The notes beneath the pieces were generated by a model, which saw only the letters and a program-made list of their open reading frames with translations, had not been told where the DNA came from and did not search any database. 64,000 nucleotides of DNA from Jaapia argillacea MUCL 33604 (taxonomy: Eukaryota > Basidiomycota > Agaricomycetes > Jaapiales > Jaapiaceae): NCBI GenBank assembly GCA_000697665.1, contig KL197724.1, positions 573,126 to 637,125 on the forward strand, in the 5' to 3' direction. The translations under genes were made by a program, and so were the position numbers. Shown here piece after piece: positions 23,286 through 36,517 of this stretch. The stretch's first letter is position 1; each line of letters starts with the position of its first letter.

Positions 23286-24332
23286 CTAGAATACACTACT
23301 GCGAGATAGAGCTCGGATCGCTTCGTCGTCGATGGGGTCTCGTCTCCGCGTGATGCCTTGGAGGTATTCTAATGGCGCAAGTCGGAGGCTGGGTCCACCG
23401 GGTGGTCGATGAGCAGAGCCAACGTCGGAGAATGGACTTGATCTTGCCGATTCAGAAGGCGGTGTCAGCCGATAGGCGGGATCTGTGTCGGAGGAGCGAC
23501 TCGACGGAGACGACGAAAATGCAAAGAACTGGCCAGGAGGGGCCGGAGCGATTGGATTGAAGCCATTCGTCGCAGACTGTTGAGGACGAGACGCGCCATC
23601 CCTCGATCTGCTGGCTCGAGCGCAGATGTACCGTGCTTCTGGGACGACAAGTCGTCGTAGCATAGGTATGTCATCAACTGTGGCGAGGTCGTCAACTGTC
23701 TCTTGTGTGTAATAAGCATCTGAGATAAGACGGTCAGCTGCATAACAGCGAGTTGGGGAGACGTGGTGCTCACTCAGATGCCACTTTCGCAGACCAGCAG
23801 AGGTGTTGACATACACTGAATATGTCTGCTTGATCATTTTTTGGCTACTGGTTAAAACGAATGAGCAAGAATGGATGATATCAACGACGACTAGAAGCAC
23901 CTTCCGGCCTTACTATTTGCTAAGGTCGAAATTTTGCTGTTGCTGCTCTTTTCATAATAGAACAGGAAATCCTGGAGAGAGGTGACCAACTTGAGAATCG
24001 GCGAGGAAGATGAACTTGAAATTGACTCACATCTCGAGCACGAGAGGGGCCCTGCAAGGACAAGATGTTAATATTTAGTGACAACTGAACCAGTTAAAAC
24101 ATACCCAGGCTCTTCCATCAGTGAAACGTTCGATACCGGGTTCGGTGGTGTCTGGTGGTCCATGCCACCTTTCTTCCCAAACGTACACACAACCTGAGCA
24201 CAACGCCATACGTTCATCGCTGTCTAGGCGGCGAACAACCATCGGCAGAATATTCAAGGCCACGGCATGGAACAAGACGTCCGCGTCGTGAGTGGATCGA
24301 ATGCGGATTCCAGTGCAAGTTGGGCGCTGCAT
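23286..24332 (-). CDS. WOPR-domain (Gti1/Pac2 family) transcription factor, paralogue 1
   Basis: The ATG at 24332 opens MQRPTCTGIRIRSTHDADVL. The first WOPR half continues through ILPMVVRRLDSDERMAL, CVYVWEERW and GIERFTDGRAW, then GPSRARD and DFLFYYEK after two introns. The second half is QKMIKQTYSVYV, RKWHL, a phase-1 intron, then AYYTQETVDDLATVDDIPML. WOPR proteins (Wor1, Ryp1, Sge1, Pac2, Gti1) bind DNA through the two halves and act as developmental master regulators. The tail is Ser/Pro-rich and ends LAPLEYLQ...RRRDPIDDEAI, a motif shared with the two paralogues. The stop is at 23286. The third intron most likely uses a donor at GGAAG/gtgctt, the only one that keeps the frame. The 2.7 kb upstream has no gene. 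Confidence 0.88.
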
Positions 24333-27060
24333 GACGATGATTGGGTCAGGGCGGGGCTGTTTTGATGTATCACCAGAAATTTACCGGTCCATTTTATACT
24401 TGTAGTCCCGTCATGTAACTGCGAAGCCTCATCAAGGTGCTTCTGTTGAATGCCGTTTCCTGTTCTGAAAGAGCTCGTAAGGGTGCTGTGAAGCGTCGCG
24501 GCCAGTATCTTCAACCATAACTGCCTTTCCCAACAAATTTTCCCAGCTGCCAAAGACGCGGTAACACCGATCTGTAAATCGGAAGTCTGTTCTTTAAAAA
24601 GGGAGATCTTGGAATTTTATCTCGTGCCGCCCATCCGCTCAGGTGAATAATTCTATGAATCACATAATGATCTGTGTATTCTATTTCAGTGCCCGTCTAA
24701 ATCCTCCAGTAGTTTCCTCATTCCACTCGAGGTCGGGTTCCGATTCGAAGGACCCATGCCGTATCTCTCGTTGGGACTCTCACAGGCCTTGGTCCCTGCT
24801 GCTTTCCCGTATCGCTGTCTGTTTGTAGACCTAGACTTGAGGGTCATAGCACGGGCAGATGCTACGCCGCAAGTTCGATGGGAGCTTTCAGCTGCCATGG
24901 CGAGTCCTCGTGAACGTAACGATTCGAGACTCACCCCTGCATCCTTCCGACTCCGAAACGACTGAGGCGGTCGTTGTGCCCCCGTTTGCGCATTAGACAT
25001 TGTTCTCATGCAATGAGGTAACGGTTAGGTGGAACAATCGGTGTTCGATGGAGTTGGAACGAGAAGGTGGTATCGCTTGTTGAACCCCTGAACCTTCACA
25101 TGGGATGTCCGTCGCGTCCATCCTTGGAACTCCTCGAGCTCGGGCTGCGCTGGAGGGCAATCATCGGCAGGATCACGAAAATGTCTCTCTTTCAATTCAT
25201 GCTGGCGCTCATTGCCTGAACAAGTTTTATATAGAGGCTTGGCTGATGCCAGTTTCACAGATATTCGGCGACCCGTCGGGATGAGTGCACAAGCTCTCCA
25301 CAGCTCACTTTCTCCGTGGGAGACCGGTATAATTACCCCATGAGGTGTCCGCTTTCCCCTGGATATGCCCGGCAACCTAGAAAGAACAACGAGCGTTTTA
25401 GCTTCCGGGTGATCGCCACCTAAAGCTCCGCGATTCTACAGTCATATTCACCGACAAAGCTTTCGTAGCCAACTATTTCATCTAAATCCAGCGATATTAG
25501 CAGGATGACGGTGAGAGGAACTGCTATTATCCGTTCCTTTCTCACACATTGTGTCCTTTGCCACCCTGATTCAACCCGAACTGTAGCACAGAATCCAAGT
25601 CTAATGTGAATACCGCCATTCTCGAGATCATCAGCACCATACCAGTCCCTATTTGCGAAGACCACGTAGGTGAACATGAACGCAATATCGCTCAGCACTG
25701 AAATATTCCCTGGGATTCTGCAGTACTACTCTGCCACTGTATCCTCCAGCCCTAGCGCTGCTACAAGAAGAGACACCGTTGCTCGCCTCACGTAGCCGTT
25801 TGTGGGCCTGTTGGTTCCTGCCCCATTTCAATAGTGGGGCGGGGATCTCGCCTTTCGGTACATTCTCAAGATTGGTGCGAGCATTATCCCATTTTGTGTC
25901 TGACAATCATGAGAACGACCTTCCTTCCTTAGGTCCTGGGCCCCATCGGGCATCACCCTCAAGTCTACATATTCCGGGATTAAAAGGCGATTTGGGGTGC
26001 TCAGCAATTGTCGCCCTTTTCGAGCCTAGAACGTCCTCCCCGCTCAGTTACGTCCCAGATGACGGGATGAGAGCGGTGACAACGCGCCCAGCATCGAGCA
26101 TCGGTGAGTCCCAGCTGTATGGTCAAACCCTCACGGGAGAATCCTCTTGTCCTCACTCTCACTTGGCCGTCTAGCTCATTGTCATCTGCAGTACAGCACG
26201 ACGAGGTCATTACGTCAAGCATGACCCATCGGCAAGCCCCCTTTTAACACACATCAAAGGCATCTCGTACTTCCGACTCACCAGAAGGTTGTTCAAGTCA
26301 CCGTAATACCTCCGGCCTCGTTGGCCGTGCCTGCATCCTTGACCAATTACTTCTGTTGATTCACCCTCAGGCCGCTCGAAGACGGCCCTCGGTACTTATC
26401 AGTATCACTGGCGGCTGCTTGGTCAAGACCGACGACCCCTCGTTCCTCATCAATATCAGGGTTACGGTATCGTGGAATCGGGCTATCAACTATCCAATGT
26501 ACAATCAAGCAGCGGGGGCAGATCTGTACGACCTCCGTGGGACTTTCATGTTCGTCGGTCGATGCCAGGAACTCCGCGGCTGTCGAAATAAGCGCTTTGC
26601 ATTGAGGTCAGCGTAAAACCTACTCCTCATTGATATTCAGGGCGTTTTCCATACTCAAAATTCGCGGTACCTTCGGGTTGATCCCCTCCACCAGGTTAAG
26701 CTGGTGTGTTTCTTTCCGGAAATTGAAGGCCGTGTTAAGATTCTTATCATGTGCAGACTAGTTTCTGGTCCTCCGTCTCCTTTTTGGCGATGAGCGGGAG
26801 TATATCTCAGGGACCCTGGCTCATCTGAATAGTTGTTTGATTTGAGCGATTTCCAAATGAAACAGGTCACACAAGGCGGTATAAAGGGGGGGTTTTGGGT
26901 TTGGGTAGGGATCCCCGCCCATGAAGGGATGTCGACCAAGTGTATGGTTCACCCCCAGTTCCTCAATGTGTACATTTTAGCCTTCAGATATGAACTATGA
27001 TTGGACGCGGTCCCACATTACAGCGGCGGAAATCATATGAGAGTTAGATGGACAGGGGGA
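24333..27060. other. Gene-poor 5' flank of WOPR paralogue 1
   Basis: About 2.7 kb between the WOPR gene start and the 3' end of the GLTP gene (both on minus). Short ORFs occur on both strands, for example a plus frame at 25779-26174, but none matches a family. It may be a long regulatory region or hold untranslated exons. Confidence 0.5.
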
Positions 27061-27895
27061 CTAGAACCCTTTGCCGTAACCACCTTTCTCGTAAAAGCCT
27101 TCCATTCTCTTCACGATGGAGTGAAGGGCAGCCAACCACTCGTCAAGCTCCGCATTGAGCTTGTCATCTGGCACTGGAGGACCACCGGCAGGGTCGGCGG
27201 CGAGCTTCTTGTAGAAGTCGGCACGGTAAGGACACGCCTTCATGGCCACCTGAGAATGGGAGAGAAATGAGGGCTGTGGCTCGGAGTCGATGCAATAATG
27301 AATACGTACGGCGAAGACTCCTTTGACGACAAAGTTGTGGAATTGCTTGAGCGTGACGCCGTAGGAATTTGTGAACGCCACGGACAACTCTTCGGATTTG
27401 TTCGCCTGGGCATTCTGAAGTGCCTTGCAGGTGAACGATAGACCTCGCAGGAGCCACATGAGGCCTTCCGTAGCCGTTCGCTTTTTCTCCCCCTTCTCGT
27501 TCTCGACAAGTTTCTCCAGAGTTACGGATAAAGTTGGAGCGGCTTCATAGCGTGCTCGCACTTTCTGCGGAGTATTGTGAGGATGACATCCTACAAAGTC
27601 CACATCACACTCACCGCGATATTTCCCTTCAGATCCGATTGTACTACAGAGAACGCGGCCGATCCGAGAAGATCTGAGCAAGAGAGTCGTCAGTAAACTT
27701 GATGAAGGGTGGAATCCTACGAGGACATACCAAACAATTTGACGAGACCCTCTGAGGCCTCGAGAAAGGCAAGTGTGTCGACGCCAGCGTCGGTGACAGG
27801 AACAGTTGCAAACGACTACTGAATACCGTCAAATTGAGACCAGCCAGTAGCGTGACCCAATGACTTGCCCTGACAGACTCAAGAAAAGGTGCCAT
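27061..27895 (-). CDS. Glycolipid transfer protein (GLTP fold)
   Basis: The ATG at 27895 opens MAPFLES, followed after an intron by SFATVPVTDAGVDTLAFLEA and SEGLVKLF. The lipid-recognition block is AAFSVVQSDLKGNIAKVRAR, with the Asp, Asn and Lys that bind the sugar headgroup in human GLTP. The tryptophan platform lies in GLMWLLRGLSF and the conserved histidine in LKQFHNFVVKGVF. The C-terminus is MEGFYEKGGYGKGF. These proteins move glycosphingolipids between membranes without energy input. Length (about 200 residues) is normal and all key residues are present. Four or five short introns. The gene diverges from the fRMsr gene over 171 bp. Confidence 0.92.
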
Positions 27896-28066
27896 TTTTC
27901 GAGCTAGATGGAGATTTTTCAATCGAGTGGTCCTCTGGAATGTCGTTGTCGATAATCAGACCAGGGCGTGGCAGGTTAGAGTAAAATAGGGGTGTACCCA
28001 TTCTTGGATCCATCAGATCTAAGCGAGGATTATCAGTGTTTACCCCAACCTCCATCTCACCACAAC
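27896..28066. promoter_or_regulatory. Short bidirectional promoter region (GLTP / fRMsr)
   Basis: Only 171 bp separate the two divergent ATG codons, so both promoters and 5' UTRs must share this space. No clear TATA box is present. The layout is seen directly; joint regulation is inference. Confidence 0.6.
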
Positions 28067-28856
28067 ATGCCCCACGCCGATTCATCTTTCGTTCCGTCGT
28101 CGATCGTGTCGAAGGCCGACTTTTGGGACCACGTCTACACTCAGCTAGTTGCTTTGTTGGAAGGTCAACGAACCTGGGTAGTCACATCCGTTTTGTCGCA
28201 TGGTGTGATGGAACTGAGCAAATATAGGTCACAAACCTGGCGAACACGTCCTCGACCATATACAACTCCCTCCTGGCTTTCCCGGCCCATTTTGGAGATG
28301 GAGAAAGAGCGGTAAATTGGTGTGGTGCGTTAAGACCCTTTTTTCCTCCTTTTTTGGTCGCACACGCTCCTGAAATTGGTGGGACGGTGTTGCGAAACGC
28401 TGCCGCAATTCTCATGGCGCCCGCTACTATGTTGTTAACGGTCTGCACACATTTCCAGGCTTTTACGTTGACTCGCAGTTTTTCCCCGTCCCCCGTATCG
28501 TGATGCCCGATGATGTCGGCTCCCCATCCAAGTTACTTCTTGGACCATTTTGCGGAAAACCCGCTTGTCAATATATCAATGTCGCACCCAGTACAGCCAG
28601 AGGGGTCTGTGCGGATGCCTTCATCCGGCAAGCTACATTACTCGTTCCCGACGTCGAAGCATATCCTGGACATATTGCGTGCGACGGTCAAACCAAGAGC
28701 GAAATTGTTTCTCCTTTAATCTTAGAGAGGGGAACGGATCGATTGGTCGTGGGAGTCCTTGACTTGGATTGCCTGGCTCTTGGGGGTTTTACGGAGGAAG
28801 ATAAATTGGGGTTGGAGAGGATAGCTGCCTTGGTCGTTAATGCGTGTGACTGGTAG
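28067..28856 (+). CDS. Free methionine-(R)-sulfoxide reductase (GAF domain)
   Basis: The ATG at 28067 opens MPHADSSFVPSSIVSKADFW. After an intron comes NLANTSSTIYNSLLAFPAHF, then AVNWCGFYVD across a second intron. The core reads LLLGPFCGKPACQYI, ARGVCADAF, VPDVEAYPGHIACDG and QTKSEIVSPLI. The end is GVLDLDCLALGGFTEEDKLG and ALVVNACDW. The three cysteines used by the yeast enzyme (in PAC, GVC and IAC) are all present. The enzyme reduces free methionine-R-sulfoxide with thioredoxin, protecting cells from oxidative damage. There is an extra cysteine in PFCGK. Length (about 190 residues) is usual. Confidence 0.93.
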
Positions 28857-28981
28857 AAGTTATCTCCATCCAAATGAAACCCTTCACTCGATTTCCATTC
28901 ATTTGGTATTAAGGTGGGGCGATTTGGGGCTCAAGGCTTGTATCTATCACATCAGGGTCTCGATCTCGAACATCCAGTAAT

Positions 28982-31900
28982 TTAAGAGCTCCCTTGCTCC
29001 CTATGCCACGCCAGGTATTCGTCATGCAATTTCTTTTGAGCAGCCCAGTCTTTCTGCACCTTCTTCCCAGCATTCTTACTCAGCTCCTTTCCCTCCGCGT
29101 CCGTCAGTGGCAAGCCATCATCACTCCAACTTCCATAGGTCCCTTCAGGGACGTTAGGGGGTCTGAACAGGTCTTGAGGGGCGACGCGGCCTCTTTCTAG
29201 CTTCTGCAACTTCCTTTGACGCTCGGCCTCGACGAGTGCCGCCTTCTTTGCGGCTTTGGCCTCCACGAGGGCGCGTTTCTCCTCGCGTGCTCTGATTAGC
29301 TCCGAGGGATGAACAAGTTTGACCAGGGCTTTCCCATCTGGCGCAGTTGGTGAGCGCCGATGAGGTAACAAATGAAAACATCACGACAAACCTTCCTGGT
29401 CATCGAGGGCAACACCCAGCGGTACCAAATCCTCATCGCGGAGCTTGTCAGAAAGGGAAAGGATATCTTTCAACGCAGTATCCCCCTTTGCAATGGCAAG
29501 CCTTCGGACCCCATCTCGGAACGAAGACAAAGTGCGCAAGTATGGCAAGAGAATTTCCTCTCGCTGAAGTGACATAACAAGGACCCTTAAAAGGTGATCA
29601 CCAATGAGATAACGGTGGTAACTCACATTGACGCTTGACTCTCCCTCGCCCTGACCCTGACCCCACCCCACCTCTGACGTTTCCCCTTCTCCCAGCCCAA
29701 ACATGCGAAGCATCTTACCAACCCACCTCGCGACATTCTCGACAACATTCAAGTTCATATTTTTTCCACTTGTGTTCATATAGACGTTGGTACGGGAGAC
29801 AAGATCACGCAAGACGTCAAGAGCACCGGGGGTGTTGAATGAGTCGCAGAGTGCTGCCCGGAAGGCCGTTTGCGAATCATACAACCTTGATGGCGTCGAT
29901 GAATAGAGCGAGGGCCATGGATAAAAGGACTCACAAGTTAGTTAGGTCTCGCTCTTGTTCTCCATATCGATGTTGACCGTCAGACTGGATGCGGTCAGCA
30001 TCTAAGAGCAGTGCCTTCACGACGGCGAAAAAGTTCTAATGTAGATCCATGATTAGTATTAAAATCAGGGACGAGAAGCCAAACAGCTCACGTTGAATGT
30101 GACTTCGATATTTCGAACCTCACCAGTCATCGAAGACTCCGAAAAATCGACTTTGGCGTTCCACGTCTGAGTCAAAAATGCGAGGCGTAGCTGACGCGGG
30201 GTGTACTTTTGCAGGATCTCCTAGATGTCAGCGTGAGTTGTAAGCATACGCAGTCCGTCGTTGTCAAGAATGACTCACGTCGATAGTAATAAAATTCTTC
30301 AAAGATTTACTCATCTTCAGTCCTTCGATGTGCAGATGACCAGTGTGCAAGAAGTAGTTGACCCATGGCGCACAGTTGTGATAAGCCTATCGAACGGTGA
30401 GATCCTGTTGTATGGGTGACATGACGCATCTAACCTCTGACTGGGCCATTTCATTGTCGTGGTGAGGAAAGGCCAGATCAACTCCACCAGAGTGGATGTC
30501 CATATTGTCTCCGAAGATGGCGCTAGCCATAACGGAGCACTCTATGTGCCATCCAGGACGGCCAGGGCCCCATGGCGAAGGCCATTCAGGCTCACCAAGT
30601 TTTGACTTCTTCCACAGGGCAAAGTCAGAGGCAGACCGGCGACCTGACGCATCCGTGAGAGCACCTTCGAAGCGAGAGAAATTCGTTGAGGAGATGGAGT
30701 GAACAACGCCGACAATGACCATTCATACCTTCACCTTCCTCCAGAAGTTTTCGGTTCCCTTTGCTCCAAGGCTCGAGCTTGGCGTAGAAATGCTGATCTG
30801 CAGAGTCGAACGCCTTCGTATCAAAATACACACTCCCATCCACTTCATATCCAAAACCATTCTGTATGATGCGTTCGACGAAGGTGACGATCTCGGGGAC
30901 ATACTCTGTGACACGAGTCAACGTATCAGGATCTCGGACACGAAGTCGAGACATATCTTTGAAGAATTGACCCTCCCAGTAGGCGGCCAAGGATCGAGAA
31001 ATGGATGGGTCAGTTACTGATGCCTTGAACTGGAGACCTTCTGTGAGAACATTGTCAAGGCTTGGCCAGATGTCAATACCGTACCTTTTGATCCAGAGAT
31101 TCTGCCAGGATATCACGAGAGTCGTCTATCAGCCGGAGTGCAGAGTCTTGCCCAGTTTCTCCCGATTGCAAGCGTACTCCAGCTGAGGCAAGGGCAGAAT
31201 GGGAGCGATCCTATCATCAGAGTGCGTGAGGGATGGATTGTTCGAATCATTAGTCATCAGAGGAATGCAGAAGGAAAGGGGACGCCCAGCAGAGGAAACA
31301 CGTACCGCAGTGGTATAATACATCTCGAATTTTTCTTCCCGCCGAAGCGCTTCTAGTTTCCAATCCTTGTCCGCCACCCTAATAACTAAATCTGCCCAAA
31401 ATTCGTCTTCCTTCCCAACAACCGATTTCAGATTTTCAGGTACTCCTTTGCTAACTCTTGACTGAACGAAGTTTGCCCATGCTTCGTGCACTTCGGAGAT
31501 GAGGGCGGGCGTCAGAGATGTCGTTTCAGAGCGAAACTTTTCGAATAGGTGATTTTGTCGTGCCCGGAGGATGATCTATGTGAGATTGTCAGCGCCTGAG
31601 TGACTTTGAATGAAGTCGCGGACGGTACCTTGTCGTCGATATCGGTGATATTCATCACGAAATGAACATCATATCCAAAGTAGTCCGTCATGATCCTTCG
31701 CAAGATATCTTGCGTTACATAGTTTCTGTTCACCGCCAACCAGCCCGCCCATTCAGTCAGTCGATTAACGGGACCAGCGGTGTTTGGGAGCTCTTACCTT
31801 GCATGACCCATGTGAGACGCATCGTATACAGTTGGCCCACAATTGTACCACTTGACAAGTCGACCATTGCGAGGTACAAATTCAGTCTACGAATGAACAT

Positions 31901-32050
31901 GGATTCAAATGATAAGCCAAGAGAACCAGAATAGCAGGAAGGAGAGGGAGCACGACAGACTTTCGTTCGTGTGAGGGAGTTGTAAACTTTGAGCACAGAT
32001 TCCTCCACGGTCCGAGTGGGTGGTGACCACGATGGCTGTTGGTTCGACAT
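28982..32050 (-). CDS. Cysteinyl-tRNA synthetase
   Basis: The ATG at 32050 opens [20 protein letters not shown]. The zinc/ATP site reads [18 protein letters not shown], with HMGH as the class I HIGH motif. It continues [20 protein letters not shown] and [12 protein letters not shown]. The zinc ligand block is [13 protein letters not shown], then [20 protein letters not shown]. The KMSKS loop is [13 protein letters not shown]. The C-terminal anticodon part ends in a charged region ([33 protein letters not shown]) common to eukaryotic cytosolic enzymes. About ten or more introns are spread over 3.1 kb. No mitochondrial leader is evident at this start, although dual targeting cannot be excluded. 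The gene converges on the fRMsr gene with 125 bp between stops. Confidence 0.94.
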
Positions 32051-35000
32051 TCGTCTCACTGAAGGCACTCGAAGCCGCGAAAGACACGATGGTGATTGAT
32101 ATCGATGGACAGAGGTGCCAACCAATCGCAACATCCATGAATACCCTCAGCTGCAGTGACTCAAATGACTCGAGCCTGACGCAATCAACAGTTCAACAAC
32201 GTTATTTAGCGAAAGCAACCCGAGACACAAATCCTTCGGTTCATGCATGCATTCTTCCACGATCTCAACGCGAAGGGAGCTCCGAATCCGTAGGACGTGA
32301 TTTCAATCATCACTCAGGCTTGTATAGCTGATGAATGATTCAGGAAAATGAACGATGATGGTGCATTATCTACTAATTATAACACTTGAGGTCTCCCCAT
32401 CTCTGCGAGGCACGCAAGGGTATGAGATGGTATGTATCAGCGCAGGAAGGACAAGAAACAGAAGCAGAAGAACGTAGGAGAGGCATAATTATTGCATGCC
32501 GTCTGTAATCTCACATCAAGTAGTTTGGTATCGAGACTAAAGTCTCACCAGGAGCATAGCTGCTCTGTCTCTGAGAAAAATATCGTGACTAGCACAGGGA
32601 ACCGTTCTTCGTTGTCTCAGCACTGTCCCTCTCATCGAATCAAAGATATAAGATAGGTGACGACGCCAGACAGAGGGAGCATGAAAGCCAGGCCCCGGAC
32701 ACCCAGATGTCACCAGCATCATAGCAAACCGTCAGGCATCCCACTTGTCGACTGACAGTAGAGCTGTTTTGTTTCATGGGATCGGCAACCTGGATCAAGA
32801 TACTATGTACGAGACCATCGTGGAACAGCACTCGATAAATCAGAAAATTTGGTGGTACTGACATTACTGCAGGATCCACGCCACGTGGAAAGCGTACCCA
32901 CATTCAACCTGGATGTTGTTTTCCTTCAACCTCACTTCAAAGCTTTGTCCTCGGAACCCGGGTCGTCTGAGCTCCATGTTGTTTCTTTTCTCCAAGCATA
33001 GCATGGGCCCACTGCATCACTCTTGAGGCGGGCAACCTGCTGACTCCGTCATTTTCGACCTACAACAAGGCCGCCGAACCCAAACTTCCAAACAGAAAAC
33101 GGTCGCACGGTGTCGATAATATGATGGCCTGTATCAATTCGCGTGTGGGCGAAGGTGACATGTACCATATGCATGCCGACTCTATCTCGGCGGATGCAGG
33201 ATTTCGAACGCATCTGCCGGCGGCCCTCAGGGACCTGACTGTATTCATCACGAGGAAACCCCAGGTGTGTGTGTGAAGGCCGCTAAGTATTACTGATCTG
33301 TGACTGATCCCTTGCATTTCAACCGTGGATTACGTCGGGCTATGAAGTGCTTGCTCTGGGCTTGGCGAATATCTTCCAACATGCCTCTAACTCGCGGGAC
33401 TTTTGCCAAGTACGTTGTGCTCCACCTCGGATTCGATGTGGGGTACCCCTCCTACGCCTCGGGATTTCCTTATTGACCGCACCAATCCACAAATGCGCAG
33501 CCTGTCGACTCTATCTGGGCGTCAATGTCGTTCTCTGGGTCGCATTGTGGGGTCGTTTGACCTTTAATCGATTGTTTCAACAGGTTCCGACAAGCACCAT
33601 GCAGAATCTTCTGGATGATCTATCCTAAACTCGGACAAACGGCAATTGGTCCTTGCTCCTCCTTGCTGGCTTCGTCACAAGCCCCATGATGTGTCAATTG
33701 GACTTCGCTGCTGCGTCTTGTCAACATGGTCTCGAGGCATTTTTGGGTCGCCGAGTTACTTATCCCCGCCACGGGGACCCCCTTGGTTCTGAATTAATAC
33801 TTAGTGATGGTGATACCTTGACCTACCCTGCAAATTCACCAACTCAGGCTAGGCGGTTCGTCGACGTGGGTTATTTTGTGCTGGCTTCTGGTCTCATCAT
33901 AAACCTCATGAGAACACGGTTCGTGATCGTCACTCTGTTCAGTTGTTCGGTTCCTGCTGATACAAGCCTCTCCAATTGTCCTATTATGTATGCACAGATG
34001 GCAAACTACCCCTCATCCCCATTACCAAGCCCCGAAACGATCCCCCTACGGATATGTTCTCTCTTTCATTCCTATGTCCCAGTTTTCCTTCCAAATGCTC
34101 GCGCATATCGTGCCTCATGTCCAGATGTGAGTCATGTGACAGCCCTATCTGCGCATTTCTCCCGTACACGACACGCAATCAGTCGACCTATCAGAACCTT
34201 CTTTGCCATCCATTTCATTTAACTGTTCACGGCGGATGCATCGGAAGGTCGTCACTCTGCTATTTTGAATTTAGGGTGAGGGGTCAGAATCCCGCGTACA
34301 GATGCGAATTTTTGACTTGGTTTCTCCGTTTGCCCACTAATACCCCCCATGTTGGCCCGAGTGGCGGTGGCGTGTCAATTGCATGGAATGGACAACCCAC
34401 CAACGAGCGTGCAATGCCAAAAACCTCCTCGATGATCACCCGTGCAACCCGTGTTTTGATCAGTTTGGGGAAACGTCCTCGCTAGAATCCCGCTCATCAG
34501 ACTTAAACTCCTGCCTGTACTTCTTTTCCTGAGGGTAGGAATCTCACTCGGCACCCCGATTCGAGGGTGCTGTCTAACTGTTATGTCACAATCATACAGT
34601 CTGTTTGCTATTTCATGCCCTCGGGAGCTTTCGTCCTGACTCCTGCTCAACCAGACTCAAGTACGATGAGCGAGACCTCATGATATGCCTGTTTCGCTAG
34701 TAAACTTTCGCCAGGTTGATGGGAACCCCAAAGCAATAATAGTATCATGTCAAATGAGTGCCTTTCGGCTGCCTGTGGACCGCGCGTCGAACTGCCTAAA
34801 ATTCATCTTCAATCAGATAGGCAGCCCGATACGCGTTTCCCGGTGCCTTCAAATTGCCTAGCGTGTGTTCCTGCTCGGGATTACGCTACCCTCCATACAG
34901 CTTCCGGAGCACTGGAGTGCGCCTTGGTTACTTAACAAAACACCGTTGCTCCATCTGACCCTTCACCGCCAAAGGAGGCACAGATTTGATTTCACCCTTC

Positions 35001-35277
35001 CTCTGTAATCATGCCGTGAGCAGAAAAGAGGGGACTCAACCAGCCGTCAAATAAGCTAGCCTCTCTTATTCTAGGTTCATTCTTTGGCCAAGGCGCCTCG
35101 CCAAACTGGAGGTGTGAGGACGTGATCTCCGTTTCTCCTTTTCCTGCTACAACTCTTTTGGGCCATTAGCTTCCATCTCACGGAAACAGTCCCCCATATC
35201 TCGTCTCACTTGGTTGGGAGAATAAAAACCTTCCCCCTCACGAACTTTTTGTTTCTGTCACAGCTACTGACTGACGA
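32051..35277. other. Gene-poor 5' flank of WOPR paralogue 2
   Basis: About 3.2 kb. The longest frame is a 189-codon plus-strand ORF (33653-34222) with no recognisable domain. Another (33347-33628) ends in TSTMQNLLDDLS. They could be chance or eroded exons. The bases just before 35278 form the promoter and leader of the WOPR gene. Confidence 0.45.
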
Positions 35278-36517
35278 ATGGCTCTGCAACGACCAACCTG
35301 CACTGGTGTGCGACTCCGATCCACAAGTGACGCACATGTCATATTTCATGCCGTCTCATTGGGCATCCTTCCAATGGTGACCCGTCGTCTCGATACTGAA
35401 GAGCGACGTAGTATCGTACCCGGTGCGGTATTTGTCTGGGAGGAGCGAAGTCCAAATACGGAGGCGACTGGGGTGAGTGAACTACTGAATACCTAAGTCC
35501 CGCACGGAAGCTAATGGAACTAACGAATATAGCTTGGCATCGAAAGATGGACTGACAGGTGGGCTCAGACTCATTCTACTTTGCTCGCGGGGCTCACCGT
35601 TCTTTTTGCTCTTCCAGCATCAAGTGGGGACCGTCGTCAGTACCATTTTCTCACTTTCTACCGAAAGACGTGACCTGACACTCCCACTTTCCCATCGACA
35701 GTCGAGTTAGAGATGTAAGATAACCGTTTAGGCTCTCATGTCCTGACCATTAACATTCTCTTTTAGGACTTTCTGCTTTACAATGAAAAAGAGGTTGATA
35801 TGAACCTTGAACCCTTTGGCCCAAGTAAAGCGTGAGTCGCAGCGCGTCATTTATGCCTCTCTTGCTAAAAGTCCGGATAGTTTTCGTTCCCCATCTCCTT
35901 CGGGACGAACATGGGGAGATCCTGCCGATCGCCTTGTGAAACAAACATACTCCGTGTTCGTGGAGAGGTCCACTGGACGCAGGAAGTGGCATCTGAGTGA
36001 GTCCCTCTCAGAAATGCCCGGTCACTGATATCTAATGTAGAAACTCCCAGTTGCTTACTTTACTCAAGAATCTCTCGACTATCTCCGCACGATTCGAGAC
36101 ATTCCTCAGCTTGCATCGTTGCGCGTCCCCGAGGGCATGTATAGGAAGGCTCGCCTCGCAAAGGGTCGAAGCCGTGAAGACTACATGTTCGACCGTCAGC
36201 CTTCCCCGATCGCGCCCTACGGTGACCCCCATACCCCCCTACCGGAGATCGTTTCTCCCCCAACTCCTTCCTCCCCATCAGAATCGCCGGTCACGTACTC
36301 CATGCCTCCTATTTCCGCTCTCACACCTCCAGGATGGCATGAACAAATGCCAGCTCGTGTTGTCAACCATACCCCTCGACTGTCTTTTCCATCGCCTAAT
36401 TTGCAAAAGGGCACTACGTTACTAGCTCCCCTCTCATACCTCGAGAATGTCCCCCACACTCGTCGTCACCCTATGGACGAGAAGGCGCTCAGTTCTTTTC
36501 ACGCTCGTCTCGCATAG
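35278..36517 (+). CDS. WOPR-domain (Gti1/Pac2 family) transcription factor, paralogue 2
   Basis: The ATG at 35278 opens MALQRPTCTGVRLRSTSDAH. The first WOPR half runs VIFHAVSLGILPMVTRRLDT, FVWEERSPNTEATG, LGIERWTDS, IKWGPS, RVRD and DFLLYNEKEVD. The pieces are separated by introns, more of them than in paralogue 3. The second half is RLVKQTYSVFVERSTGRRKW, HL, a phase-1 intron, then AYFTQESLDYLRTIRDIPQL. The tail is Ser/Pro-rich and ends LLAPLSYLEN...RRHPMDEKAL before the TAG at 36515. It is a putative DNA-binding developmental regulator. It is the shortest of the three because its tail lacks the long Tyr/Ser-rich region of paralogue 3. The same-strand paralogue 3 is its next recognisable neighbour, 5.7 kb on. 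Confidence 0.88.

Noticed and set aside
22854-25959. 16-base exact match CATCGGGCATCACCCT at 22854 and 25944
   Set aside because: A single 16-mer match in 64 kb is within chance expectation, and the flanks do not align.
33653-34222. 189-codon open frame on the plus strand
   Set aside because: No domain, no spliced neighbours and no convincing start context; frames of this length are expected a few times in 128 kb of strand sequence.
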